A stretch of DNA of 51,896 nucleotides. Source: Acetobacter senegalensis. Lineage in GTDB: Bacteria; Pseudomonadota; Alphaproteobacteria; Acetobacterales; Acetobacteraceae. The notes beneath the pieces are model-generated. The model was not told where the DNA came from, did no database searches, and saw only the letters and a program-made list of their open reading frames with translations. Every line of letters begins with the position of its first letter. The first letter of the stretch is position 1. The stretch lies in the NCBI RefSeq assembly GCF_001580995.1, contig NZ_LHZU01000122.1:1-51896 (forward strand), given 5' to 3'. The translations under genes and the position numbers were made by a program. Below are positions 28,017-37,500 of the stretch, one piece after another.

Positions 28017-30016
28017 GGCTGCTTCACCCTCTCGTTAGAGGAGGCGCGATCTGCCTCGGGCTTCTCGGCGTCACGGCTGCGGGGCTATTCGTTCTCGACC
28101 GCTTCAATCCGCCGGACCTGCATCGTGCCCAGCAGATGAGCCTCTTCTTGGAGGCAAGCGACCATACGTTGCTTGACGCCCATACGAGCAGTGATGGCAT
28201 GTGGCGTCTGCCCATCACGTCATCGGACGTTGATCCCACCTACCTCGCGCTTCTCATGGCGACAGAAGACCGCCGCTTTGACGACCATCCGGGCGTCGAT
28301 CCACAGGCACTCCTCCGCGCCGTCTGGCAATTAGCCCGACGGAGACATATCGTCTCAGGCGGTTCGACACTGGCCATGCAAACGGCACGGCTGCTCACGC
28401 CGCATCGTCATACGTGGACAGGCAAGCTCCGCGACATGTTCCGCGCGCTTCAGCTCGAATGGCGCTTCGGACGGGGCGGCGTGCTAGACCTCTACCTCAT
28501 GCTGGCCCCTGAAGGCGGTCATATCGAAGGCATACGTGCGGCATCGCTTCTCTATTTCGGCCATGAGCCGAAGCAACTCTCTCCCACCGAGGCCGCCATC
28601 CTCGTGACATTACCCCGACGGCCTGTCGCTTTCTGGCCCAACCGCCACCCCGAAGCCCTAATGGCCGCCGCCCGACGCACACTCCAACGCGCCTCTGTCA
28701 CACCTCTTCCTATGGCGTGGCCAACGCCAGACACACACGGCGCACCTCACGACGCACCTGAACTGATCGGCCATTTTCTTGGCGCAGGTCGAGGTGGCGT
28801 CGTAATCACGACACTTGATGCCCGCCTGCAACGCAATGTTCGGCAGGTTCTTGCAAACCGCCCCGCCCCGCTACGCGGAACCTTCGCCGCGCTCGTCGCC
28901 GATCACGAGCGGCGCATCCTGGCATGGGTGGGCGGGGCGGAGCACCCAGCACCGGGCGATGCGATTGACGCCGTGCTCACGCCACGCTCACCGGGTTCCA
29001 CTCTCAAGCCTTTCGTCTATGGCATGGCATTCGAAAAGGGATGGATGACGCCACGTACACGCGTACGCGACAGCCACCTCTCCATTGGCGGCTATGCTCC
29101 GCTCGACTTCGACCGTGCGTTTCGCGGCGAGACGACTGTGAGCGAGGCGCTCCAGCTATCACTCAACGTCCCTGCCATTCAGGCACTGGAAAAAGTCGGA
29201 CCAACCCAGTTCATGGAACGTCTCTCCGCCAATGGCGTGCATTTGCACCTGCCCAAAAACCGGGAGGGAGCGCAAACAACGCCCAGTCTGGCGATCGTCC
29301 TCGGCGGCGTCGGTATTTCGCTCCGTGATCTGACCATGCTCTACGCCGCGCTTGACCATGGCGGCCGTATTGCACCGCTCCGCGTCGAGGCGGATCGGAT
29401 AACGCCCGAAAAGGCATTGCTGTCTCCCCGTGCCGCCGCCGATATCCGGGCTATCCTGCGTGGCACGGCACCACCGGAAGGCGTTACCAACTGGGGCAAC
29501 GTCGCATTCAAGACGGGCACGTCATATGGCTATCGGGACGGCTGGGCGATGGCTTCCTCACCTCAGGCAACGATCGGCGTCTGGGCCGGACGACCGGACG
29601 GCACGGCCTCTCCTGGCCTGACAGGACGCGACACAGCGGGACCAGTGCTCGCGGAAGTCTTGTCGCTGCTTACACCAGCACAAAAGCATGAAGAACCGGC
29701 TCAGGTCGAGCCTCACCGTGCGCTTGCCACCTTATCCCCCGCACTCCGCGCCTTGCCTCATAGACAGGCACCACAGATCATTTTTCCACGCAATCGTTCC
29801 GAGATTGAAAGCCGCTCTGCGAACGGCAGCATGCTGCCTGTCGGACTGGAAGGCTCAGGCGGTCATCCGCCCTATCGCTGGTATGTAAACGGCATCCCGC
29901 TGAATGTATCACCGGGCGCACAACCCGCGTGGACGCCTGACGGGCCTGGCTTCGCTCATATCACCTTGGCAGATGCCGAAAACGCACATGCAGCCATAGA
30001 CATTCGCGTGCGCTGA
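28013..30016 (+). CDS. pbpC: Penicillin-binding protein 1C, bifunctional transglycosylase/transpeptidase
   Basis: The 667-residue class A PBP starts at TTG 28013, overlapping the A2M stop (TTGA). A membrane anchor (GAICLGLLGVTAAGLFVL) is followed by a GT51 domain with catalytic E85 in ATEDRRFDDHPG and the SGGSTLAMQTARLL motif. The transpeptidase domain has the S329-TLK332 box, LSLN and FKTGTSYGYRDGW. A C-terminal BiPBP_C domain (RSEIESRS..., GGHPPYRWYVNG) is typical of PBP1C. It polymerises and crosslinks peptidoglycan on the periplasmic side. Linkage to alpha-2-macroglobulin is the classic arrangement. Confidence 0.95.
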   Translation: MRLLHPLVRGGAICLGLLGVTAAGLFVLDRFNPPDLHRAQQMSLFLEASDHTLLDAHTSSDGMWRLPITSSDVDPTYLALLMATEDRRFDDHPGVDPQALLRAVWQLARRRHIVSGGSTLAMQTARLLTPHRHTWTGKLRDMFRALQLEWRFGRGGVLDLYLMLAPEGGHIEGIRAASLLYFGHEPKQLSPTEAAILVTLPRRPVAFWPNRHPEALMAAARRTLQRASVTPLPMAWPTPDTHGAPHDAPELIGHFLGAGRGGVVITTLDARLQRNVRQVLANRPAPLRGTFAALVADHERRILAWVGGAEHPAPGDAIDAVLTPRSPGSTLKPFVYGMAFEKGWMTPRTRVRDSHLSIGGYAPLDFDRAFRGETTVSEALQLSLNVPAIQALEKVGPTQFMERLSANGVHLHLPKNREGAQTTPSLAIVLGGVGISLRDLTMLYAALDHGGRIAPLRVEADRITPEKALLSPRAAADIRAILRGTAPPEGVTNWGNVAFKTGTSYGYRDGWAMASSPQATIGVWAGRPDGTASPGLTGRDTAGPVLAEVLSLLTPAQKHEEPAQVEPHRALATLSPALRALPHRQAPQIIFPRNRSEIESRSANGSMLPVGLEGSGGHPPYRWYVNGIPLNVSPGAQPAWTPDGPGFAHITLADAENAHAAIDIRVR

Positions 30017-30179
30017 AGGGCCGTTCGGCCTCCGCAACCTTCCGTGACATTCAGGAAAGAAGTCTGCAGATCACCGTACAAGTTAAAACGCCACAACCGT
30101 TGGTCTATCTTTCGAAACCATCATTGGAAGACCTCACTGACCAGTTGAGCCATTCCCGTTCTTTTTCTTTCTCCTTTTT

Positions 30180-30671
30180 CTTCATCTTTCCCTGCCGTAT
30201 CAACCTGTCTATCTCTGTGAAGCATCTTCCAAAGTTACAGATAGCAGATGGAGAACGACGCAAACGCTACCTGCATATCTCCATCGACCGCTCTTCCCGT
30301 TTGGTACATCTGGCGATGTATGAGGGAAAAATGCAGACAACGCTGTCAATGTCTTCAGAACCGTCAAGGCGGCCTTTCCTTTAAAGATCACACACATCCT
30401 GACCGATCGTGGTTCCCGCTTTACAGCGGAAGCTTTTGAAAAAGCATGCCATGACATGATGCTCAACCGACGCCGGACGAAGGCCAACTCAACGTACACC
30501 AATGGAATGGTCGAGCGCATCAATGGCCGTGTCGTGACAGAGGCACTACAGGTCTACATCTCAAATCATGAGGATCGGGAAATCCCGCCCAAAGGCTCCC
30601 GCTTCGCTTACAATCATCGCCCACAACGTGTTTTGGGCGGCATATCCCCCGCCAAGCGCATCACGTCGTAG
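30180..30671 (+). pseudogene. IS481-family transposase remnant (truncated and frameshifted)
   Basis: VKHLPKLQIADGERRKRYL and SIDRSSRLVHLAMYE form the start of the integrase core. A frame change near 30360 leads to KITHILTDRGSRFTAEAFE, and another near 30455 to TYTNGMVERINGRV and FAYNHRPQRVLGGISPAKRI. Together these follow the IS481 order D...D-x-G-s-F...n-x-VER...YN. The N-terminal helix-turn-helix part is missing and at least two shifts break the frame. I see nothing else in 30017-30785. Confidence 0.75.
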
Positions 30672-30785
30672 CTTGAAAAGTATCCTGCGTCCCGTAATCG
30701 TGACGAACCAAGCTCCCCCCAAACGTAACATCATGACACAGGACGAAATCGTTGATTGCGCCAATGATGTCTCATCATTTAACAC

Positions 30786-33017
30786 CTAGCGCAAAAGAGT
30801 GAGAATTTCGTCCTTGGTACAAAGACCACCAAGTTCTCGACAAGCACCGACAACTGGAAAACTCCAGGAGGGCTCACTATTCGCCAATTTTCCACGCAAA
30901 GCCTCGGGAGTTTGAGACTGAAAAAATACCCGGACAAGCGAGTTTCCTACATCGTCTTGGTATACAGCAAACCCTAGCGCTGAGCCGACCGGAATTTCGT
31001 CACGCGCGTATCCGGGTGCCTGAACATGAATTTGTAGAAGCCCCAACAAGGGTGCAATAGTATCATCATGACCGACATAAAGACGAAATACGGGACCAGA
31101 TCTTTCGCTCAAATCTCGGACAAGACGCTTTCGTAAATCATAAGAGAGCTTTTCTCCAATAACTGGCGGCCTTACAATACTGTTTAACATGGCTGCATGA
31201 AGCGCAGACAAGGTTCCAAGCTGCGCAGCATCCACTATTTTTCCGTTAAGACGCATCTCCGGCTTACCGTCCAAGTAAGCAAGCATAAGAGCTTCGGCAA
31301 TGGAAGAGCCTTTCTGTATCGGCCCAGCAAGGACTAGGCCGTGGTTTGTCTCGTCCGGCACAACAGTGTTTGGGGAATTCAGAAATCCACAGACTTCTTG
31401 TCCACAGCGAACGATTTCGGCCAACATGGCTAATGCCTTCTGTGTGGGCGCAAATGTCTCACTCAAACTTGGCAACTGGGGCACAATCGCCTTCATATCA
31501 AACCGATCCGGATCAGCAGAAAGTGCTGAAAACAATCGATCAGGTGTGCCTACGGAAAGATGGTTAACTTTAATGTGGCACGACGGTGCAAAACCATTCA
31601 GAAACGCGTCCGCACTGGCAATCGTTCTTGGTTCGGAATTTGAGTAAATTGATACCATAGTTGAGGAGGGGCACCCCTCTCCAGAAACCACTCCGGTTTC
31701 GTCTAACCACTGACGTTGGAAATGCCCTATCGCACGCATGCCGGCAGCACCATGAGGTGTCAGGTCACCCGGAGCAACGTCCCAGCGCGGCCATCCTCCC
31801 GGAATAGTTGTGCCTTCGGGCTCCTGCCCGACGAGGGGAGAGCGGATACCATGCCGCATCACCATGATGACTCTACGCAGTTGCAGCGTGTTAGATTGTC
31901 CGATCTCAATCCCACGTGAAATACACCCTGGTGGTGCTGTCACAGGATTACATCTTACACTGCTACCACCTGTAAAACCGACCCTGTAACCGGTCCAGCG
32001 TGCCGGCTCACCATCGGGATAGTCTGTACTGACAATTTGAGCACCACTCGCCAGCATCGCATCACGACGCGAGACACTACCATCTCGCGCTTCGACCGTA
32101 TTGACGTCCGCTCTAGCACGAACAATCAAATGACGTCGTACAAGCGCTGTAATTTGCTGTGCAGGACCATCATTTAATTCAGTAAACGCCGCTTCAGAAG
32201 CATCAGGAGCGGCGTTGGTAAAGGCGACACGATTATGTAAGAAAGGATGCCCCTGAAGGTAGAAGGCACTGTTGTCACGTTGATCAAGAAGAAAAACAAC
32301 TTTGCCGCGTGTTTGAGCGACCGTAGGCCATCCTTTGTGCCTAATTGTTTCGGCAAGTGTTCCTCCCTGTCCTCTTACATCGTCTGGCGTCAACAGCTCA
32401 TTTTTTTTAAAAACTGACAGTATCGCATCGTCTAATTTATCGAACGTTTTCGGCGTAAAGCGTTCAACAGATGTGCCACCGGGGATATCATTGGACTGTT
32501 CAATCTCAAGAATGACAAAAATGGGCACATGATCAGGATGTGCATGAGACCAGCTTTGAATTTGTTGGAGACATGCTTTGAATGGCTGACAATTCGCATG
32601 CTGATCAATGTCTGGAATATGCATGACCTTAAAACCCGGTTGACGCATAAGTGCCAACTCGGTTGCTGGAAGAGGCCATTTTTCGTCAGGATGGCCAGGC
32701 CTGTGTGGGTAAGCAAACTTTCCTCCACGGCTGTCCGCATAAATATCGAGTTCCAGTTGACGCACGCCACCATCGAGTTGTGTCGAAAGGCTGGGATGGT
32801 CGTAATCTAGAAGATGCGCAAGCTGTGGCGCCTCATGCTCAAGCTCTCGACGAATGCCCGGCTCAAGCCCCGCATGGTAGCTATTGTGCGAGCCGACAAC
32901 CTGTAGTTGATCAAGTCGAAGAACCTCCTGGCTGGCTGTATCTTCTGCTCGAACAGGAGCGGACATCAACAAGCATGAAACAGCTCCAAGCACTATAATA
33001 ATATGATACAGCCACAT
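30786..33017 (-). CDS. Secreted fusion: PI-PLC-like domain plus histidine acid phosphatase
   Basis: The 743-residue protein has a Sec signal (MWLYHIIIVLGAVSCLLMSA, cleavage near VRA-ED). Residues about 35-370 match the Ca2+-dependent phosphoinositide phospholipase C family (PI-PLC-C1): VGSHNSYH with H44, QLELDIYAD with E89/D91 for calcium, and VMHIPDID with H133. Residues about 380-743 form a histidine acid phosphatase of the phytase type, with RHGIRSP at 388-394 (phosphohistidine His389) and the acid pair H650-D651 in VGHDDTIAPLLG. The first half would release inositol phosphate, the second remove phosphate. It is 14 bp downstream of the carbohydrate-type TonB receptor gene, so co-transcribed. 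I do not know this domain pairing from described enzymes. Confidence 0.85.
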   Translation of the reverse strand: MWLYHIIIVLGAVSCLLMSAPVRAEDTASQEVLRLDQLQVVGSHNSYHAGLEPGIRRELEHEAPQLAHLLDYDHPSLSTQLDGGVRQLELDIYADSRGGKFAYPHRPGHPDEKWPLPATELALMRQPGFKVMHIPDIDQHANCQPFKACLQQIQSWSHAHPDHVPIFVILEIEQSNDIPGGTSVERFTPKTFDKLDDAILSVFKKNELLTPDDVRGQGGTLAETIRHKGWPTVAQTRGKVVFLLDQRDNSAFYLQGHPFLHNRVAFTNAAPDASEAAFTELNDGPAQQITALVRRHLIVRARADVNTVEARDGSVSRRDAMLASGAQIVSTDYPDGEPARWTGYRVGFTGGSSVRCNPVTAPPGCISRGIEIGQSNTLQLRRVIMVMRHGIRSPLVGQEPEGTTIPGGWPRWDVAPGDLTPHGAAGMRAIGHFQRQWLDETGVVSGEGCPSSTMVSIYSNSEPRTIASADAFLNGFAPSCHIKVNHLSVGTPDRLFSALSADPDRFDMKAIVPQLPSLSETFAPTQKALAMLAEIVRCGQEVCGFLNSPNTVVPDETNHGLVLAGPIQKGSSIAEALMLAYLDGKPEMRLNGKIVDAAQLGTLSALHAAMLNSIVRPPVIGEKLSYDLRKRLVRDLSERSGPVFRLYVGHDDTIAPLLGLLQIHVQAPGYARDEIPVGSALGFAVYQDDVGNSLVRVFFQSQTPEALRGKLANSEPSWSFPVVGACRELGGLCTKDEILTLLR

Positions 33018-33031
33018 TGTGCTAACCTTCT

Positions 33032-35890
33032 TCAGAACTGTCCCGTCAAGCCGACCAGATACATCCGGCCTGTTTGAACAAAAGCACCATTTGCAGAACC
33101 ATCGTATGCTAAATAAGCTTTACCTTTACCCATTGTTTCCCAATAGGCTGGCGTATTCAGAAGGTTTTGCATTGCCAATGTTCCAGTCAGCCCCCAACCA
33201 AACTTATATTTCAGACTAAGGTCCAGCCGTTGGGTCGGCTGAAGATAGAAATCAGGCACCGATGAATTAAGGCTAAGAAGCTGCGTACCAATATAATTAT
33301 AATTCAGATCGAAATGGAACCGACCTCTATTATAAAAAAACCCAAGATTATACATTATCTCCGGAGCACGCGGGAGCGCAGTATTGGGATGCCCAGCAAT
33401 ATTGCTTTTAGCAACAGAATGCTGAAGTGTTACATTCCCATTTAGCCCAAAACCACCCAGCCAGCCGGGCAAGAAATCAAGCGTCTGTTGGGCGTTCAGC
33501 TCAATTCCTTCCAGTTTCGCCCCTCCCCCGTTCATAGGCATCTGATACTCTGTACCATTATCCGTATACGCATTTGTTGGGACATTCCCGCCCAAGGTGG
33601 AACTATTGGACGTTCCTGAAACGGACGTGAAAATAAACTTCTGAAGCTGCTTGTAATACACTGATGCTGAAACAACACCAGCATGTCGATTATACAGCTC
33701 TCCTGAAAAATCAAAGACTGTAGCAGTTGTCGGACGCAAATTAGGGTTAGGCTGGGAAACCGAAATAACGCGATTAGTTACTGAATCAAGAGACAATGAT
33801 GTAGCGCCATTAATCAAACCGAATGCTGGCCGCGTCAAAGACCGACGAACAGAAAAACGCAGAACACTGAGATCTGTTGGACGCCAGTTTATGTTCAGGT
33901 AGGGGAGCGGCGTACCATATGACTGCTTGACATTAACAAACTCACCGGTGGCATCATCACCATTTGATTTCCAGTGTGACCCGCTAAAATCCGTATATTC
34001 GTAGCGAAAACCGGGATGAATATCGACAGGGCCGGCCTGCAAATTCAATTCCACAAACCCTGCATAAATACGTTCTGAGCCACGGCTTGTGTTGGCATTC
34101 CAATCATTTTTCGTATAATTTCCGGCCCCATTAGGGTCATTCTGATACTTGTAAGGAACTGTCGTATTTTTCACCCAATCGCGATCAAGTAGACGAAAAT
34201 CGCCAGCAGCTCCACCAAACGCATTAACCTGCTTGCCGGGAATATCTCCAATAACTGGCCCTGCGGCGTTATTATAAGCCCAGTCTTGTCCTCCAAAAAA
34301 GGGTCCATCATATACAAAGTTATTATCATCATGAAAATAAGGATGACGCCAAGACTGACGCTGAGTGTCGCTAATTTTAAAACCAAATACAATTGATTTT
34401 AAAATATCAGAATTAAATTTATAAGCTGTATCCGCATGAATACCGAACATATCCGACGTGCTCTGGGAATCTCGCCCTTGGGTTTTCCAGAAACGATTTG
34501 TATTCTGGTTTTCAAGTTGAGACACCGCAGAAGATGATGCCATAACACGCGGTAATGTTGTGTTTTCCACATCAAATGTAAAAGGGCCATTAACGGTGGT
34601 ATTACCATACATACTAGCCTCAACCTGATTAGGGCTAGACTGAACACCATAACTATTAAAAATATCGTAATTGATAGTCCATTTTCCTGTTCTTGTAATC
34701 CCCCCAAGCTTTTGCGTTGTCAGTAACTGTGCTGAATCATCTGTTTCAAAATACTGCCCCCGTGTTGCCGTTGCTGACTGGTAGACTCCGTTTGCATTAT
34801 AGCCTGAATCCCCACCACGCAACGATACCTGATTATCATTCATAGTGACGTTATACTGGCCATAAGTTCCTAGAAAATAAACCTCCTGCTTATCACCTTT
34901 ATAATTCAGAGAAAGGGAACCACCATATCGCTTAATGGAACTTGAAAAGAGGTCATATTTAAGCTGTTGCGTTGAGAGTTGGGACGCTTGATTCAAGCTT
35001 GCAACACCAGCCTGTGACAACAAAGTTGGCGAATAACTCGTATTCGGAGCAACCGCATCTGCTAACACACCTTTAGAAGAATAATAACCTGTCGCATAAA
35101 TGCCAAAATTCTTATCTTTCCCGAAACGCCTAGCGAACTCGACTTGAGCCGTTCCACCCAAATCCTGAGTGCCAATCTGCGCAGCCTTGTCATTGAGCTG
35201 CCCTTGCAAGGTTACTTTTTGATACGGACCTGAAAAATCAAACGCCGTAGGGGTACGTATATCAATAGCACCGCCAATTGCATCACCGTCCATATCGGCA
35301 GTCGTACTTTTGGAAACCTTGATTGAGGTGATGCCATAAGGAGCAAGCATATCAAATGAAATGGCACGTGTGGTAGGATCTGCAGGAGCTATACGCTCAC
35401 CATTAAGAGTGTAAGCATTATAGCTGGAATCAAGTCCACGAATGGTCATATATTGCGACTCTCCGGTAGCCGCCTGCCCGCCCCCCATATCACTATACGC
35501 CGAAACCCCCGGTAAACGTGTAAGAATATCGGAAAGATTTGTTTCAGGCGCCTGCTCAATCTGCTCGCGAGACATTACACTTGCTACACCCGTGCTACGA
35601 CGTTGCTCGTCAAGTGCCGCTCCAGTGCTTCCCGCACGTTTTGCTAGAACAATAACACCTTCACTTTTTGCCGCCATAATCTTGTTTTGTTTGGAGCCAA
35701 GCGACGCCAGCAAACCTTTGGCCGCTACGGATTTTCGTTGCGGCGCTGATTGATCTGCTGCTGTTTTCCGTTGGTTGTTACCATGAGCTTTGGCATTATG
35801 CTGTTCAGTCTGAGCTGCTGCCGGCAATATAACACCAACAGTTGTTAGCGGAATTAGATATCCCGCCAAGGCTTTCTTAAACGATATCAT
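33032..35890 (-). CDS. TonB-dependent receptor, Xanthomonas/Caulobacter carbohydrate type
   Basis: The start at ATG 35890 (GAGG upstream) gives 952 residues and a signal peptide (MISFKKALAGYLIPLTTVGV, cleavage near AAA-QT). The plug domain reads QYMTIRGLDSSYNAYTLNGE, then AISFDMLAPYGITSIKVSKS and DMDGDAIGGAIDIRTPTAFD, the signature of the TonB-Xanth-Caul group, which is often tied to glycan uptake. The barrel ends in LVGLTGQF. It lies between the Gfo/Idh gene (134 bp upstream) and the PI-PLC-phosphatase gene. Codon and base use are AT-richer than in the hut or A2M regions. A product or fragment of the phospholipase/GH76 reaction is the inferred cargo. Confidence 0.92.
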   Translation of the reverse strand: MISFKKALAGYLIPLTTVGVILPAAAQTEQHNAKAHGNNQRKTAADQSAPQRKSVAAKGLLASLGSKQNKIMAAKSEGVIVLAKRAGSTGAALDEQRRSTGVASVMSREQIEQAPETNLSDILTRLPGVSAYSDMGGGQAATGESQYMTIRGLDSSYNAYTLNGERIAPADPTTRAISFDMLAPYGITSIKVSKSTTADMDGDAIGGAIDIRTPTAFDFSGPYQKVTLQGQLNDKAAQIGTQDLGGTAQVEFARRFGKDKNFGIYATGYYSSKGVLADAVAPNTSYSPTLLSQAGVASLNQASQLSTQQLKYDLFSSSIKRYGGSLSLNYKGDKQEVYFLGTYGQYNVTMNDNQVSLRGGDSGYNANGVYQSATATRGQYFETDDSAQLLTTQKLGGITRTGKWTINYDIFNSYGVQSSPNQVEASMYGNTTVNGPFTFDVENTTLPRVMASSSAVSQLENQNTNRFWKTQGRDSQSTSDMFGIHADTAYKFNSDILKSIVFGFKISDTQRQSWRHPYFHDDNNFVYDGPFFGGQDWAYNNAAGPVIGDIPGKQVNAFGGAAGDFRLLDRDWVKNTTVPYKYQNDPNGAGNYTKNDWNANTSRGSERIYAGFVELNLQAGPVDIHPGFRYEYTDFSGSHWKSNGDDATGEFVNVKQSYGTPLPYLNINWRPTDLSVLRFSVRRSLTRPAFGLINGATSLSLDSVTNRVISVSQPNPNLRPTTATVFDFSGELYNRHAGVVSASVYYKQLQKFIFTSVSGTSNSSTLGGNVPTNAYTDNGTEYQMPMNGGGAKLEGIELNAQQTLDFLPGWLGGFGLNGNVTLQHSVAKSNIAGHPNTALPRAPEIMYNLGFFYNRGRFHFDLNYNYIGTQLLSLNSSVPDFYLQPTQRLDLSLKYKFGWGLTGTLAMQNLLNTPAYWETMGKGKAYLAYDGSANGAFVQTGRMYLVGLTGQF

Positions 35891-36024
35891 TAGGAACCTC
35901 GTTTGTTGATAAACAATGGGGAAGGCAGTTGAACAAAAGTCTTTCCTCAAGAAATATTGAATTTATCGAGAATAAATAGATGTATATTACTGATTTTATT
36001 TTCTACATTACTATATATTTGATG

Positions 36025-37131
36025 TTATTTATTGTATTTTCTTAAAAAACTTAACTTCGCAACTTTTATAATTTCTTGACAGAGTTCTAGGTCTCTCACT
36101 GCGTCGTGCAAATGAGTCCGCACCGGAACTCCCGTAGTGAGCACATCATGAAAATGTTCCAGTTCGACCTGAAAGGGGTCTTTGTAAAAAGGACCAAAAG
36201 TCTGAGAACTATTTTCACTCTCGGAGCTTGCCTGAAAAACTGTCCGACCCGGCAGATTGCGGATATAGGGAGTGTCATAATGAATACTAAGCTCTTCCCG
36301 TCTGGAGAGCACTTCGATTGTCGCATCGAACCTTACGACATCGTCAATCAGACATTCATAAGATGTCACGAAGTTTCCGTAATCTAGAAGCGCATGAATC
36401 TGCGTACCATCCTGCCCAACATGAGCTGAGATCACACGACGCGGTGACCCCAGAAGCATACGCACTGCTGAAAGCGAGTGAACGCCCAACCCGGTCAGAA
36501 CCTCATAGCTTTTCAGAATCGCAGGCGGCGCATCCTCACCACAGACTGCCTTCAGATCGGCCATACGCTTTGCCCGACCAGACGTGAGCACGTCTGCGGA
36601 AATATCATCTGCAGGAGTGACAACTTCACTCCATTTACGGAAAAACCAAGGACCTTCACAGATAAGGTCCCGAACTCTAGCGTAACGGATATCACTCATC
36701 TGCTGCAAAAGTTTCTGCCCCTGCATGAAAGCAGGCGCATAGCAACGCATATATCCAATCATCACTTGTCGATCAGTTTGCTGCTGCACCTCAATCAAAG
36801 ACTGAAGGTCTGCCACTGTCAGACAAGCCGGTTTTTCGAGAAACACATGCTTGCCCGCCCGTAACGCTGCACGCGCGTGTTCCCCATGAAACTGGTCCGG
36901 GCTGAGGACCATGACCGCATCAACTTCCTCGTCTGCCAGAAGCGTCTCAACCGTGTCATAGCGTTTCGGCACAGCCCATTTATCAGCCACCGCATTCAAC
37001 ACAGACGGGGATGGGTCATAGAGTGCGGCAATCTGGTAGCGATCCTGCATCTGCTGCAGGATGGGCAGGTGAATTAGTTGAGCGACTTCGCCAGCGCCCA
37101 GCAAACCAAGAGAAAGTTTCGTCATTGTCAC
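36025..37131 (-). CDS. Gfo/Idh/MocA family NAD(P)-dependent oxidoreductase
   Basis: This 368-residue protein has an N-terminal Rossmann fold (LGLLGAGEVAQLIHLP) and the family EKP motif at 99-101 (VFLEKPACLT) with the catalytic-side lysine, followed by MIGYMRCYAP and a C-terminal alpha/beta domain containing GLGVHSLSAVRMLLG. Family members oxidise or reduce sugar and inositol ring carbons, for example myo-inositol 2-dehydrogenase and 3-keto-glycoside enzymes. It is divergent from the GH76-ABC operon and leads the receptor-phospholipase genes. With an IolE-like enzyme in the divergent operon, inositol oxidation or 3-keto-sugar chemistry are the two main options. No signal peptide is present. 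Confidence 0.88.
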   Translation of the reverse strand: MTMTKLSLGLLGAGEVAQLIHLPILQQMQDRYQIAALYDPSPSVLNAVADKWAVPKRYDTVETLLADEEVDAVMVLSPDQFHGEHARAALRAGKHVFLEKPACLTVADLQSLIEVQQQTDRQVMIGYMRCYAPAFMQGQKLLQQMSDIRYARVRDLICEGPWFFRKWSEVVTPADDISADVLTSGRAKRMADLKAVCGEDAPPAILKSYEVLTGLGVHSLSAVRMLLGSPRRVISAHVGQDGTQIHALLDYGNFVTSYECLIDDVVRFDATIEVLSRREELSIHYDTPYIRNLPGRTVFQASSESENSSQTFGPFYKDPFQVELEHFHDVLTTGVPVRTHLHDAVRDLELCQEIIKVAKLSFLRKYNK

Positions 37132-37220
37132 TGTGCTCCACCATGCATCAGAAGTCTGGTCTTGCTGCGATGTTAATTAAAACAACTAATTTGATCTAAG
37201 CCTCTAACTCCGTGATTTGA

Positions 37221-37385
37221 GATACAAAAAGAGACCCAACCATAAATCTTCGGAAACATCGCGCTCTACCCACAGAAAACCAAGGGGTTTTACGTCCTCT
37301 CGAGGCTCTAGCTTTTTTTGATGATGAGAAGTGTGAAGACTATATTAAATCTGCGGCCGTGCCTCTTTATGACAATTTGGTATAA
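37221..37385 (+). other. Unrecognised open stretch in the divergent intergenic region
   Basis: After an in-frame stop at 37218, 54 codons stay open on the plus strand to TAA at 37383. The translation includes ENQGVLRPLEALAFFDDEKC and DYIKSAAVPLYDNLV, which looks protein-like, but there is no start codon with a ribosome site. It may be the tail of a deleted gene. The remainder of 37132-37500 holds the operon promoter. Confidence 0.25.
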
Positions 37386-37386
37386 T
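37378..37386 (+). promoter_or_regulatory. Extended -10 promoter for the GH76-ABC operon
   Basis: TGGTATAAT is a perfect extended -10 element (TG-N-TATAAT) about 115 bp before the GH76 start. No good -35 is visible at 16-18 bp, which is acceptable for extended -10 promoters. Confidence 0.45.
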
Positions 37387-37500
37387 GCTTGCCACTAAAT
37401 CCTATTCATGTAATTAAAAATCCAGATTACTAAGCGACTCAAAGAGCCTCAAATTTTCATCGGTTTTTAGCGTTGCAAGCAAAAAGAAGCGGGCACAGTT

